Source: Cellulosimicrobium funkei
GTDB lineage: Bacteria; Actinomycetota; Actinomycetes; Actinomycetales; Cellulomonadaceae
Assembly: GCF_001019615.1 (NCBI RefSeq)
Contig: NZ_JNBQ01000012.1
Location: 1-64,000, forward strand
Length of the DNA: 64,000 bases
Reading direction: 5' to 3'
Under the pieces are notes generated by a model. The model saw only the letters and a program-made list of their open reading frames with translations. It was not told the DNA's origin and made no database searches. This document shows, in pieces, positions 35,200-44,212 of this stretch; the first letter of the stretch is position 1; the number at the start of each line of letters is the position of its first letter. A program made the translations under genes and the position numbers.

Positions 35200-35318
35200 G
35201 GAGGATGGGCGTCGCGGTGCTCGCCGCGCGCCCAGGCCTCTGAGCAGCCAGGATAGGACCGAGCACGTCGAGGACGCGTGCTGCCCGCAGCACGTGACGA
35301 CGAGGAACGAGGTGCACC

Positions 35319-36437
35319 ATGACGGACCCCACGAACCCGGGCGGTCAGCCGCCCCGCGACGACGAGCCGACGCCGACGGACGGTTCCGGCACCCCGCAGC
35401 AGCCCGCAGAGCCCCCCGCGGGTCCGGCCCCCGACCAGCCCGCAGGCCCACCACCCACGACCCCCGACGCTCCGCCGGCCTCGCCGTACGGACCGGGCGA
35501 CGCGACGCCGCAGGACCCGGCGGCCCCGCCGTCGGGTCCGCCGGCCTGGGGTGGGCCGCAGGACCCGGCCGCACCGCCGTCGGGCCCGCCCGCGTACGGC
35601 GCACCCGGAGCGTACGGCGCACCCGCGGGCGCGCCGGGCGACCCCACGGCCCCCGGACCGACCGCCCCGCCGCCGGGCGCCTACCCGCCGCCGTCCGGCG
35701 CCTACCCGCCCCCGCCGGGTTCCTACCCCCAGGCGGCGGGCGGCTACGGCGCCCAGCCCGGGTACACGGGACCCGCGTTCGCGGTGGGTGAGGCGATCTC
35801 CTACGGCTGGCGCAAGGTCACCTCGAACCTCGGGCCGTGGATCCTCGTCGCGCTCATCTTCATCGCCGTCAACGTGGCCTGGAGCTGGATCTCGGGCGGG
35901 TTCGACCAGTTCCAGGACCAGTACGACTTCACGGACACGAACTTCGCCGCCGTCAGCGGCATCACCTTCACGAGCATCCTGCTCGGGATCGTCGGCACCG
36001 TCATCGGCTACCTCATCACCGCGTTCTTCACGCGCGGCGCGCTCGACGAGGTGGACGGGCGCCGCCCGGACGTCGCGGCGTTCTTCCGCATCGGCAACGT
36101 CGTCAACGTGCTGCTCGCGGCGCTGATCGTCGGCATCCTGACGGGCATCGGCTTCGTGCTGTGCATCCTGCCGGGCTTCGCGGTGCTGCTCTTCTCGGCG
36201 TTCGTCTACTACGTCGCGCTCGACCAGGGCGTCGACGCGATCACGGCGATCCGGACGAGCTTCTCGCTCGTGGCCAAGAACTTCGGCCAGGTGTTCCTGC
36301 TGCTGCTCGCGCTCTTCGGCATCAACATCCTCGGCGCGATCCCCTGCGGCCTCGGCCTGTTCGTCACGATCCCGCTGAGCTACGTGGCCGTGGGCTTCGC
36401 CTACCGCCGCCTCACGGGGGGCGTGCCGGCCGCCTGA
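35319..36437 (+). CDS. Membrane protein with Pro/Gly/Tyr-rich N-terminus (paralogue 2)
   Basis: 372 residues, ATG 35319. A tract of about 150 residues rich in Pro, Ala, Gly and Tyr (PAAPPSGPPAWGG, AAPPSGPPAYGAPGAYGAP, PPPGAYPPPSGAYPPPPGSYP) is followed by EAISYGWRKVTSNLGPWILVALIFIAVNVAW and further spans. The final VAVGFAYRRLTGG matches the end of the preceding gene. The order, fold and ending say the two arose by duplication. The function of the family is unknown. Confidence 0.8.
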   Translation: MTDPTNPGGQPPRDDEPTPTDGSGTPQQPAEPPAGPAPDQPAGPPPTTPDAPPASPYGPGDATPQDPAAPPSGPPAWGGPQDPAAPPSGPPAYGAPGAYGAPAGAPGDPTAPGPTAPPPGAYPPPSGAYPPPPGSYPQAAGGYGAQPGYTGPAFAVGEAISYGWRKVTSNLGPWILVALIFIAVNVAWSWISGGFDQFQDQYDFTDTNFAAVSGITFTSILLGIVGTVIGYLITAFFTRGALDEVDGRRPDVAAFFRIGNVVNVLLAALIVGILTGIGFVLCILPGFAVLLFSAFVYYVALDQGVDAITAIRTSFSLVAKNFGQVFLLLLALFGINILGAIPCGLGLFVTIPLSYVAVGFAYRRLTGGVPAA

Positions 36438-36462
36438 CGGCCGGTCGTCGTCGCCCGTCCAC

Positions 36463-36497
36463 CGCGCCCCGGTGCCGCTCGTCGGTGCCGGGGCGCG
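36463..36497. terminator. Hairpin between convergent genes
   Basis: CGCGCCCCGG (36463-36472) / CCGGGGCGCG (36488-36497), 10-bp stem. Located where the rightward membrane gene meets the leftward DUF3097 gene. Confidence 0.65.
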
Positions 36498-36521
36498 GCG
36501 CGTCCGGACCCCGGGGCGAGG

Positions 36522-37385
36522 TCAGGGCGCGGTGACGAAGTCGATGAGCTCCTCGACGCGCCCGAGCAGGGACGGCTCGAGGTCCGCGTACGTGCGGACG
36601 GTGCCGAGGATGCGCTGCCACGCGCGGCCGACGTCCTCGGCGGTGTCCGCGGGCCAGCCGAGCTCGCGCAGGATGCCGCGCTTCCACTCCGTGCCCCGCT
36701 CGATCACGGGCCAGCGCTCCAGGCCGACGCGCGCAGGCTTCACGGCCTGCCACACGTCGACGTACGGGTGCCCGAGCACGAGCACGGTGCCCGCAGGGGA
36801 GCGGCGCAGGGCCTCGTCGGCGATCCGCCGCTCCTTGCTCCCGGGGACGAGGTGGTCCACGAGCACGCCCACCCGGCGCTGCGGCGTCGGTCCGAAGTCC
36901 GCGAGCGCCGCCGCGAGGTCGTCGACGCCGTGCAGGGGCTCGACGACGACGCCCTCGACGCGCAGGTCGTCGCCCCACACCTTCTCGACGAGCTCGGCGT
37001 CGTGCTTGCCCTCGACCCAGATGCGGCTGCCGCGGGCCACGCGCGCCCGCTGCCCGACGACGGCCCGCGAGCCGGACGCGGTGCGTGCCGGAGCCGCGGG
37101 GGCGCGGGACGTGACGGGCGCGGTGAGCTCGACCGGCTCGCCGTCGACCCAGAAGCCGGGCCCGAGCGGGAACGTCCGCGTGCGGCCGGCGCGGTCCTCG
37201 AGCACGACGACGTGCATGCCGCCCGACTTCTCGACGCGGACGACGGCGCCGACCCACCCCGTCTGCACCTCCTCGACCACGAGCCCGCGCTCGGCGGGCT
37301 GCGGTCGGGACACCGGTCGCGCGCGGTGGTGGGCGGGGGCGGGCGCGCCGCCGAGGACGTCGGAGCCATAACGGTCGAAGGACAC
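36522..37385 (-). CDS. DUF3097 family protein
   Basis: 287 residues. The typical pattern is MSFDRYGSDVL ... GLVVEEVQTGWVGAVVRVEKSGGMHVVVLEDRAGRTRTFPLGPGFWVDGEPV (residues 35-90), then RGSRIWVEGKHDAELVEKVWGDDLRVEGVVVEPLHGVDDL and GTVLVLGHPYVDVWQAVKP. The central part resembles a TOPRIM/Mut7-C-like nucleotidyl fold and may bind nucleic acid or a divalent metal. Role unknown; widely conserved in actinobacteria. Confidence 0.85.
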   Translation of the reverse strand: MSFDRYGSDVLGGAPAPAHHRARPVSRPQPAERGLVVEEVQTGWVGAVVRVEKSGGMHVVVLEDRAGRTRTFPLGPGFWVDGEPVELTAPVTSRAPAAPARTASGSRAVVGQRARVARGSRIWVEGKHDAELVEKVWGDDLRVEGVVVEPLHGVDDLAAALADFGPTPQRRVGVLVDHLVPGSKERRIADEALRRSPAGTVLVLGHPYVDVWQAVKPARVGLERWPVIERGTEWKRGILRELGWPADTAEDVGRAWQRILGTVRTYADLEPSLLGRVEELIDFVTAP

Positions 37386-37540
37386 GCCGTCACCCTAGGT
37401 CAGCGCCGGACGCACCCCGCCGAGATCGGCCCGTGCGTCGCGACATCGACCTGCCGAGGGCCGATCTCGGACGCTCGGGCCGATCTCGGCACGCGGCGCC
37501 CGCCGCGCGCGGAACCGGGGGCGGGTGGTACGACGGAGCG

Positions 37541-39004
37541 GTGAGCCCGCAGCGCGCCGAACCGGACCCGAACCGCTGGCGCGTGCTGCCCGTCTGCCTC
37601 GCGGTGGGCTTCGTCACGACGCTCGACGTCTCGATCGTCAACGTCGCCCTGCCGTCGATCGAGTCGTCTCTCGACGCGGGCCCCACGGAGCTCCAGCTCG
37701 TCGTCGCGGGCTACACGCTCGCGTTCGGGCTCGCCCTGGTTCCCGCCGGCCGCCTCGGTGACGCGGGCGCCCGGCGCTCGCTGTTCATCGCCGGGCTGGT
37801 GGGCTTCGCGCTCATGAGCCTCGCGTGCGGGCTCGCGCCGACCGACACGTGGCTGGGCGTCGCGCGCCTGCTCCAGGGCGTGAGCGCGGGCATCCTCAAC
37901 CCGCAGGTCGTCGGGCTCATCCAGCAGCAGTTCTCCGGGTTCGAGCGCGGCCGGGCGTTCGGCATGTTCGGCGCGACGATCGGTGTCTCGACGGCGCTCG
38001 GCCCGCTGCTCGGCGGGCTCATCATCGCGGCGGCCGGCTCCGCGGACGGCTGGCGCTGGGTGTTCCTCGTGAACCTCCCGGTCGTGGCCGTCCTGCTGCC
38101 GTTCGCGTGGCGGCTCGTGCCCGGGCCACCGCCCGCCGACGCGCGGACCAGAGGGGGCCCGCGTCGCCTCGACCTCGTCGGGCTGGCGCTCCTGGGCGCC
38201 GCGACGCTCGGCGTCATGATGCCGTTCGTCACGACCACGGGACAGGGCGACGACGCGTCGCGCTGGTGGTGGCTGGCCGCCGCGGCGGCGGCGGGACTCG
38301 CGGCCGTCGTCTGGGAGCGCCGGTACCAGCGCCGCACGGGGGAGGCGGTGCTCGACCCGCAGGTGGTCGGGCTCGGGTCGTTCCGCAACGGGGCGCTGCT
38401 CGGACTCGCCTACTTCGCGGGCTTCACGGGGATCTTCCTCGTCGTCACGCTCTACCTCCAGGACGAGCTCGGGTACACGCCGCTCCAGGCGGGGCTCGTC
38501 GGGACGCCCTTCGCGGTGGCATCGGGGGTCTCCGCCTGGTTCTCGGGACGGTGGGTCGCGCGGTGGGGCCGCCAGCTCGTCGTGGGCGGCGTGCTGCTCG
38601 TCCTCGTCGGGGTGGTCGCGGCCGACGCCGTGGTGCGGCTGCTCGGGGACGACCCCGGCGCCGTCGGGCCGGCGCTCGCGGGCGCGCTGCTGGTCGCCGG
38701 GGCGGGCAGCGGCACGGTCATCGCGCCGAACCAGACCCTCACCCTGTCCGAGGTCCCCGTGAGCCGTGCGGGAGTCGCGGGGAGCATGCTCCAGCTCGGC
38801 CAGCGCATCGGGTCCGCGGTCGGGATCTCGGTCGTGCTGTCCGTGTACTACGGCGGGCTGGCGAGCGGCGACACGGCGGCGCACGCGACGGGGCGCGCGC
38901 TGCTCGTGACGATCGTGCTCGTCGCGCTCGCGCTCGTCGTCGGGCTCGTGGACCTGCGTTCGCGACGAGCGGAGGACCGCGGGACGGGCCGCGCGGACGC
39001 GTAG
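37541..39004 (+). CDS. MFS transporter of the DHA2 (14-span) type
   Basis: 487 residues from GTG 37541. MFS signature [21 protein letters not shown] (motif A), DHA2 start [21 protein letters not shown] and motif C-like [22 protein letters not shown] near residue 140. About 14 membrane spans are visible. Drug efflux is the likely role, but the substrate cannot be read. The stop codon TAG is also the beginning of the -10-like TAGGAT of the hrcA promoter. Confidence 0.88.
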   Translation: MSPQRAEPDPNRWRVLPVCLAVGFVTTLDVSIVNVALPSIESSLDAGPTELQLVVAGYTLAFGLALVPAGRLGDAGARRSLFIAGLVGFALMSLACGLAPTDTWLGVARLLQGVSAGILNPQVVGLIQQQFSGFERGRAFGMFGATIGVSTALGPLLGGLIIAAAGSADGWRWVFLVNLPVVAVLLPFAWRLVPGPPPADARTRGGPRRLDLVGLALLGAATLGVMMPFVTTTGQGDDASRWWWLAAAAAAGLAAVVWERRYQRRTGEAVLDPQVVGLGSFRNGALLGLAYFAGFTGIFLVVTLYLQDELGYTPLQAGLVGTPFAVASGVSAWFSGRWVARWGRQLVVGGVLLVLVGVVAADAVVRLLGDDPGAVGPALAGALLVAGAGSGTVIAPNQTLTLSEVPVSRAGVAGSMLQLGQRIGSAVGISVVLSVYYGGLASGDTAAHATGRALLVTIVLVALALVVGLVDLRSRRAEDRGTGRADA

Positions 39005-39006
39005 GA

Positions 39007-39033
39007 TTGGCACTCGGAGGTCGAGAGTGCCGA
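39007..39033. promoter_or_regulatory. CIRCE operator upstream of hrcA
   Basis: TTGGCACTC-N9-GAGTGCCGA, a 9-9-9 match to the CIRCE consensus (TTAGCACTC-N9-GAGTGCTAA) with two mirror-paired departures from it. TAGGAT at 39002 serves as -10. HrcA binds here and is titrated by GroEL upon heat shock. Confidence 0.9.
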
Positions 39034-39083
39034 CGCCCGCGCGCCCGCCCGGGGCGGCGACGGCGCGGCACACGGAGGTGGAC

Positions 39084-40100
39084 GTGAGCGAGGAGCGCCG
39101 GCTCGAGGTGCTGCGGGCGATCGTCGAGGACTACGTCCTCACGCGCGAGCCCGTGGGGTCGCGCGTGCTCACCGAGCGGCACAGCCTCGGCGTCTCGCCC
39201 GCGACGATCCGCAACGACATGGCCGCCCTCGAGGACGCCGGGTTCATCGCGCAGCCGCACACCTCCGCGGGCCGCATCCCGACGGACAAGGGCTACCGCC
39301 TCTTCGTCGACCGGCTGTCGGGCGTGAAGCCGCTGTCGGCACCGGAGAAGCGCGCGATCGAGACCTTCCTCTCCGAGGGGGTCGACCTCGACGACGTCAT
39401 CGCCCGCGCCGGGCGCCTGCTCGCGCAGCTCACGGGCCAGGTCGCGGTCGTGCAGTACCCGTCCCTGAGCCGGTCCGGGCTGCGCCACCTCGAGCTCGTG
39501 CCCGTCGGGGAGTCGCGCCTGCTCGTCGTCATCATCACGGACACGGGCCGCGTCGAGCAGCGCACGCTCGAGGTCGCGAGCGTGCCCGACGAGGGCACGC
39601 TCGTGGAGGTCCGCGCGCGGCTCAACGCCGCCGCGGCCGGCAAGCGCCTCACCGACCTCGCGCCGGGGCTCGCCGCCGTGACGGAGAGCTTCCACCCCGA
39701 CGACGCCCCGCTCGTGCGCGCCGTGGGCGACCTCGTCGCCCAGACGCTCGCGGAGGAGAGCGAGGAGCGCCTCGTGCTCGCCGGCACGGCGAACCTCGCC
39801 CGCGCGGGCATGCGGTTCGAGCACGCGCTGCGCCCGGTCCTCGAGGCGCTCGAGGAGCAGGTGGTCCTGCTCGGCCTGCTCACCGAGATGGCCGCGGAGT
39901 CCGGCGTGAGCGTCCGGATCGGGCACGAGACCCAGCTCGAGGGCCTCGTCGAGACCTCCGTCGTGACGACCGGTTACGGTAACGACGGTGACACGGTCGC
40001 CCTCGTCGGCTCGATCGGGCCGACGCGCATGGACTATCCCGGGACCATCGCGGCGGTGCGCGCCGTCGCGCGCTACCTGTCACGGGTGCTCGGCACGTGA
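39084..40100 (+). CDS. hrcA: Heat-inducible transcription repressor HrcA
   Basis: 338 residues from GTG 39084 (cggaggtggac upstream); an earlier start would overlap CIRCE. The winged-helix N-terminus is [51 protein letters not shown]. The C-terminal GAF-like dimerisation domain ends [27 protein letters not shown]. HrcA represses its own operon through the CIRCE site at 39007. It is followed by dnaJ, so this is the CIRCE-controlled chaperone operon. Confidence 0.95.
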   Translation: MSEERRLEVLRAIVEDYVLTREPVGSRVLTERHSLGVSPATIRNDMAALEDAGFIAQPHTSAGRIPTDKGYRLFVDRLSGVKPLSAPEKRAIETFLSEGVDLDDVIARAGRLLAQLTGQVAVVQYPSLSRSGLRHLELVPVGESRLLVVIITDTGRVEQRTLEVASVPDEGTLVEVRARLNAAAAGKRLTDLAPGLAAVTESFHPDDAPLVRAVGDLVAQTLAEESEERLVLAGTANLARAGMRFEHALRPVLEALEEQVVLLGLLTEMAAESGVSVRIGHETQLEGLVETSVVTTGYGNDGDTVALVGSIGPTRMDYPGTIAAVRAVARYLSRVLGT

Positions 40101-40139
40101 GCCCCGCCGCGGCCTCCCCGCACGCGGCGGGCACCCTCG

Positions 40140-40222
40140 ACGACCGGCCCCGTGCCGGTCTCACGACTCCCACCAGCCCCTTCACGACCGGCCCCGTGCC
40201 GGCCTCACGACCCGCACCAGCA
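40140..40222. repeat. Direct repeat of about 39 bp, two copies 44 bp apart
   Basis: Copies at 40140-40178 and 40184-40222 differ at a few bases. Each carries CCGGCCCCGTGCCGG, a small hairpin. The pair fills the hrcA-dnaJ gap, so it could affect mRNA processing or partial termination between the two genes. Confidence 0.7.
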
Positions 40223-40233
40223 GAGAGTGACGT

Positions 40234-41355
40234 GTGAGCGACTACTACGAGATCCTGGGCGTGGCGCGCGACGCCAGCCAGGACCAGATCAAGAAGGCGT
40301 ACCGCAAGCTCGCGCGCGAGCTGCACCCGGACGTCGCGGGCGAGGAGGCGGGCGACCGCTTCAAGGACGTCGCGCGCGCGTACGAGGTGCTCTCCAACCC
40401 CGAGAAGCGCCAGCAGTACGACCTCGGCGTCGACCCGAGCGCGCCCGGCGGCGGCAGCGGCCCCATGGGCGGCGGGTTCGGCTTCCAGGACATCTTCGAG
40501 ACGTTCTTCGGCGGCGGGCAGGCGCAGCAGGGCCCCATCCCGCGCGCCCGGCGCGGCCAGGACGCGCTCGTGCGGCTCGACATCGACCTGTCCGAGGCGA
40601 CGTTCGGCGCGCAGCGAGAGCTCCAGGTGGACACCGCGGTCGTGTGCGGGACGTGCGGCGGCTCGTGCTGCCGCCCGGGCACCTCGCCGCGCACGTGCGA
40701 GGTCTGCCACGGCCGCGGCACGGTCCAGCGCGTCGCGCGCTCGTTCCTCGGCCAGGTCATGACGAGCGCCCCGTGCGCCGCGTGCCAGGGCTTCGGCACC
40801 GTCATCCCCGAGCCGTGCGCCGAGTGCTCCGGCGAGGGCCGCGTGCGCAGCCGCCGCAGCATCACCGTCAACGTCCCCGCGGGCGTCGACACCGGCACGC
40901 GCATCAAGCTCACCGCGCAGGGCGAGGTCGGCCCGGCCGGCGGCCCCGCGGGCGACCTCTACGTCGAGATCCGCGAGCGCAACCACGACACGTTCGTGCG
41001 CCGCGGCGACGACCTGCACTGCACGCTCCAGGTGCCCATGACCGCGGCCGCGCTCGGCACGGTCCTCGAGCTCGAGACGCTCGACGGCGCGCAGGAGATC
41101 GACCTGCGCCCGGGCACGCAGCCGGGCCAGATCGTCACGCTCAAGAACCTGGGCGTCGGGCACCTGCACGGCAGCGGCCGTGGCGACCTCAACGTGCACA
41201 TCGAGGTCCAGGTGCCGCGCGAGCTCGACGAGGAGCAGGAGCAGCTCCTGCGCACGCTCGCGACGCTGCGCGGCGAGGAGCGGCCCGAGCCGCGCCTGTC
41301 CGCCGCGCACCCGGGCGTGTTCTCGCGTCTGCGCGACAAGCTCTCCGGGCGCTGA
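40234..41355 (+). CDS. dnaJ: Molecular chaperone DnaJ (CIRCE-linked copy)
   Basis: 373 residues from GTG 40234. J domain MSDYYEILGVARDASQDQIKKAYRKLARELHPDV with HPD at 31-33, then the Gly/Phe region and zinc fingers C138GTC141, C155EVC158, C181AAC184 and C195AEC198. Three fingers keep the usual CxxCxGxG; the first reads CGTCGGSCC, with Cys in place of the last Gly. A C-terminal substrate domain completes it. It assists DnaK. It is the second gene of the hrcA operon; the other actinobacterial DnaJ is usually encoded with dnaK elsewhere. Confidence 0.95.
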   Translation: MSDYYEILGVARDASQDQIKKAYRKLARELHPDVAGEEAGDRFKDVARAYEVLSNPEKRQQYDLGVDPSAPGGGSGPMGGGFGFQDIFETFFGGGQAQQGPIPRARRGQDALVRLDIDLSEATFGAQRELQVDTAVVCGTCGGSCCRPGTSPRTCEVCHGRGTVQRVARSFLGQVMTSAPCAACQGFGTVIPEPCAECSGEGRVRSRRSITVNVPAGVDTGTRIKLTAQGEVGPAGGPAGDLYVEIRERNHDTFVRRGDDLHCTLQVPMTAAALGTVLELETLDGAQEIDLRPGTQPGQIVTLKNLGVGHLHGSGRGDLNVHIEVQVPRELDEEQEQLLRTLATLRGEERPEPRLSAAHPGVFSRLRDKLSGR

Positions 41356-41366
41356 GGGGCGGGCGC

Positions 41367-42179
41367 GTGAGTGCTCCGGTGTTCCTCGCCGAGACCGGGC
41401 TCGACGCCGTCGCGCCCGGCGACCGCTACGTCCTCGACGGGGCGGAGGGTCGCCACGCGGGCGTCGTCCAGCGCCGCGGGACGGGCGAGCGGGTCGACGT
41501 CGTGGACGGGGACGGGCTGCGCCTGCGCTGCGTCGTCGAGCACGCCGACGCGGGCCGCGTGACCCTGCTCGTGCAGGAGGCCGACCGCGAGCCCGCGCCC
41601 GCCGTCGTCGTGACGCTGGTGCAGGCCCTGGCCAAGGGCGACCGCGACGAGATGGCGATCGAGGCGGCCACCGAGATCGGGGTCGACGTCGTGGTCCCGT
41701 GGCAGGCGGAGCGCTCCGTCGTCGTGTGGCGGGGCGAGCGCGCCGCGAAGTCCCGCGCCCGCTGGCTCGCGACCGTCCGCACCGCGACGAAGCAGGCGCG
41801 GCGCGCGCGCCTGCCGCACGTGGAGGTGGCCCTCGACTCGCGCGGCCTCGCCGCCCGGGCGGCCGACGTCGTCGCGCGCGGCGGGTGCGCGATCGTGCTG
41901 CACGAGGAGGCGGCGACGCCGCTCGCCGACGTCGCGCTGCCCGACGGCGCGACCGCGGACGGCGGCCCCGCGCCCGAGGTGCTGGTCGTCGTCGGCCCGG
42001 AGGGCGGGATCTCCGACCGCGAGGTCGCCGACCTCACCGCGGCCGGCGCGGTCGCGGCCCGGCTCGGGCCGCACGTGCTGCGCACGTCGACCGCGGGACC
42101 CGTCGCCGTCGCGCTCCTCGCCGAGCGCCTCGGCCGCTGGGGCGTGGGGGCCGGGCCTGGACTAGCCTCGGGGTCATGA
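41367..42179 (+). CDS. rsmE: 16S rRNA (uracil-1498-N3)-methyltransferase RsmE
   Basis: 270 residues, GTG start at 41367. The PUA-like N-terminal domain (DGAEGRHAGVVQRRGTGERVDVVDG) is followed by the SPOUT knot with VVVGPEGGISDREVADLTAAGA (SAM loop, about 207-228) and LGPHVLRTSTAGPVAVALL. It methylates U1498 of 16S rRNA. It is downstream of dnaJ in the same operon and overlaps the HIT gene (ATGA). Confidence 0.95.
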   Translation: MSAPVFLAETGLDAVAPGDRYVLDGAEGRHAGVVQRRGTGERVDVVDGDGLRLRCVVEHADAGRVTLLVQEADREPAPAVVVTLVQALAKGDRDEMAIEAATEIGVDVVVPWQAERSVVVWRGERAAKSRARWLATVRTATKQARRARLPHVEVALDSRGLAARAADVVARGGCAIVLHEEAATPLADVALPDGATADGGPAPEVLVVVGPEGGISDREVADLTAAGAVAARLGPHVLRTSTAGPVAVALLAERLGRWGVGAGPGLASGS

Positions 42180-42538
42180 CGAGCACCGACGCACGCACGG
42201 ACCCGGACTGCCTCTTCTGCCGCATCGTCGCGGGCGAGCTCCCCGCCGACGTCGTGGCGACGAGCGAGCGCTCGATCGCCTTCCGGGACATCGACCCGCA
42301 GGCCCCCGTGCACGTGCTCGTCGTGCCGCGCGACCACCACGGCGACATCGCCCAGCTCGCGGCCGCCGACCCGGAGCTGCTGAGCGACGTCGTCGCGCTC
42401 GCCGACGAGGTCGCGGGCGACCAGGCCGACGGCCAGTTCCGCCTCATCTTCAACTCCGGCCCGCGCGCCGGGCAGAGCGTGTTCCACGTGCACGGGCACG
42501 TCATCGCGGGCGCCGAGCTCGGGTGGACGCCCGCCTGA
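42176..42538 (+). CDS. HIT family nucleotide-binding protein (HinT-like)
   Basis: 120 residues, ATG 42176. It starts with CLFCRIVAGELPADVVATSERSIAFRDIDPQAPVHVLVVPRDHHGD (Zn-type N-terminal Cys and the first His) and ends with the HIT motif SVFHVHGHVIAG (HxHxH at about residues 104-108). The family hydrolyses adenylylated amines. It is coupled to rsmE. Confidence 0.93.
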   Translation: MTSTDARTDPDCLFCRIVAGELPADVVATSERSIAFRDIDPQAPVHVLVVPRDHHGDIAQLAAADPELLSDVVALADEVAGDQADGQFRLIFNSGPRAGQSVFHVHGHVIAGAELGWTPA

Positions 42539-42659
42539 GCCCTGCGCGAAAGGACGTGTGGAGCCCGGGCGCGCTCGGTACGATGGAGGCGATCTGCGGG
42601 GCCCTGGCGGCCCCGGCCCTACCGTCCGACCGAAGGAGCGCAGCGGCGCAAGCCGGCTC

Positions 42660-43763
42660 ATGACCTCTCCGTCCCGAGAACCCGACCCCCAGCAGCACCG
42701 GGTCGAGCACCGCATCGTCATCCCGAACCACGTGCCGATGGTGGCGCTCCTCGGCAGCCGCGACTCCGTGCTCCGGGCCGTCGAGGAGGGGTTCGGCTCG
42801 GTCGACGTCCACGTGCGCGGCAACGAGATCGCGGTCTCCGGCCCTCCGGGGGACGTCGCGCTCGCCTCGCGCCTGCTCGACGAGCTCGTCGAGGTCGTCG
42901 AGGCCGGCACGCAGCTCACCGCCGACGTCGTGTCGCGCTCCATCGCGATGCTCACGGCCGCGACGGTGTCGCGCCCGGCCGAGGTGCTGACGCTCAACAT
43001 CCTGTCGAGCCGCGGGCGCACGATCCGGCCCAAGACCGTCGGGCAGAAGCGCTACGTCGAGGCGATCGACGCGAGCACCATCACGTTCGGCATCGGACCC
43101 GCGGGCACCGGCAAGACGTACCTCGCGATGGCCAAGGCCGTCCAGGCGCTCCAGTCCAAGCAGGTCAACCGGATCATCCTCACGCGCCCGGCGGTCGAGG
43201 CGGGGGAGCGGCTCGGGTTCCTGCCCGGCTCGCTCACGGAGAAGATCGACCCGTACCTGCGCCCGCTGTACGACGCGCTGCACGACATGATCGACCCCGA
43301 CTCGATCCCCAAGCTCATCGAGGCGGGCACGATCGAGGTCGCGCCGCTGGCGTTCATGCGCGGACGCAGCCTCAACGACTCGTTCATCATCCTCGACGAG
43401 GCGCAGAACACGACGACCGAGCAGATGAAGATGTTCCTCACGCGCCTCGGGTTCGGGTCGCGCATGGTCATCACGGGCGACGCGACGCAGGTCGACTTGC
43501 CGGGCGGCACCCAGTCCGGGCTGCGCGTGATCGAGGACGTCCTCACGGGCGTGGACGACGTCGAGTTCTGCCGCCTCACGTCGTCCGACGTCGTGCGCCA
43601 CCGACTGGTGAGCGAGATCATCGACGCGTACGCGCGGTGGGACCTCGCGTCCGGGACCGGCGCCGGGGCGCGACAGGGGACGGGCGGCGGACCGCGCCGC
43701 CGCGACGACGAGCGCCGCGGACGCCCCGCGGCCAGGGACCGACGGACGAGGGACGACGCGTGA
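42660..43763 (+). CDS. PhoH family ATPase
   Basis: 367 residues from ATG 42660. The N-terminal KH-like domain ([45 protein letters not shown]) is followed by the ATPase with Walker [14 protein letters not shown] (about 143-155), Walker [12 protein letters not shown] (about 242-252) and [11 protein letters not shown]. The C-terminal tail ([21 protein letters not shown]...) is basic and disordered. Part of the ybeY-era RNA maturation cluster. Its stop overlaps the ybeY GTG. Confidence 0.93.
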   Translation: MTSPSREPDPQQHRVEHRIVIPNHVPMVALLGSRDSVLRAVEEGFGSVDVHVRGNEIAVSGPPGDVALASRLLDELVEVVEAGTQLTADVVSRSIAMLTAATVSRPAEVLTLNILSSRGRTIRPKTVGQKRYVEAIDASTITFGIGPAGTGKTYLAMAKAVQALQSKQVNRIILTRPAVEAGERLGFLPGSLTEKIDPYLRPLYDALHDMIDPDSIPKLIEAGTIEVAPLAFMRGRSLNDSFIILDEAQNTTTEQMKMFLTRLGFGSRMVITGDATQVDLPGGTQSGLRVIEDVLTGVDDVEFCRLTSSDVVRHRLVSEIIDAYARWDLASGTGAGARQGTGGGPRRRDDERRGRPAARDRRTRDDA

Positions 43764-44212
43764 GCATCGAGGTCAACAACGAGACCGAGGCCGAGGTCGA
43801 CGAGGCCGAGTTCGCGGCGCTCGCGCGCTACGTGCTCGACGCGATGCGCGTGCACCCGCAGAGCGAGCTGTCGATCCTCTTCGTCGACACCGACGTCATG
43901 ACCGAGCTGCACGTGCGCTGGATGGACGAGCCCGGCCCGACGGACGTGCTCTCCTTCCCCATGGACGAGCTGCGGCCGGGCCGCGACGGCGAGACGTCCG
44001 GCCCCGGCCAGCTCGGCGACGTCGTGCTGTGCCCCGAGGTCGCCGCGCAGCAGGCGGTCACCGCGGGTCACTCGACCGCGGAGGAGATGCTGCTGCTCAC
44101 GACGCACGGCATCCTGCACCTGCTCGGCTACGACCACGCCGAGCCGGAGGAGGAGAAGGAGATGTTCGCGCTCCAGCGCAAGCTGCTCCTGACCTTCCTC
44201 GCCGGCCGGTGA
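43760..44212 (+). CDS. ybeY: rRNA maturation RNase YbeY
   Basis: 150 residues, GTG 43760 in overlap with the phoH stop. Zinc-site motif [11 protein letters not shown] (about 112-122), and [21 protein letters not shown] upstream. YbeY processes the 16S rRNA 3' end and helps ribosome quality control. Genes next to it (phoH, CBS protein, era) form a conserved cluster. Confidence 0.96.
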   Translation: MSIEVNNETEAEVDEAEFAALARYVLDAMRVHPQSELSILFVDTDVMTELHVRWMDEPGPTDVLSFPMDELRPGRDGETSGPGQLGDVVLCPEVAAQQAVTAGHSTAEEMLLLTTHGILHLLGYDHAEPEEEKEMFALQRKLLLTFLAGR

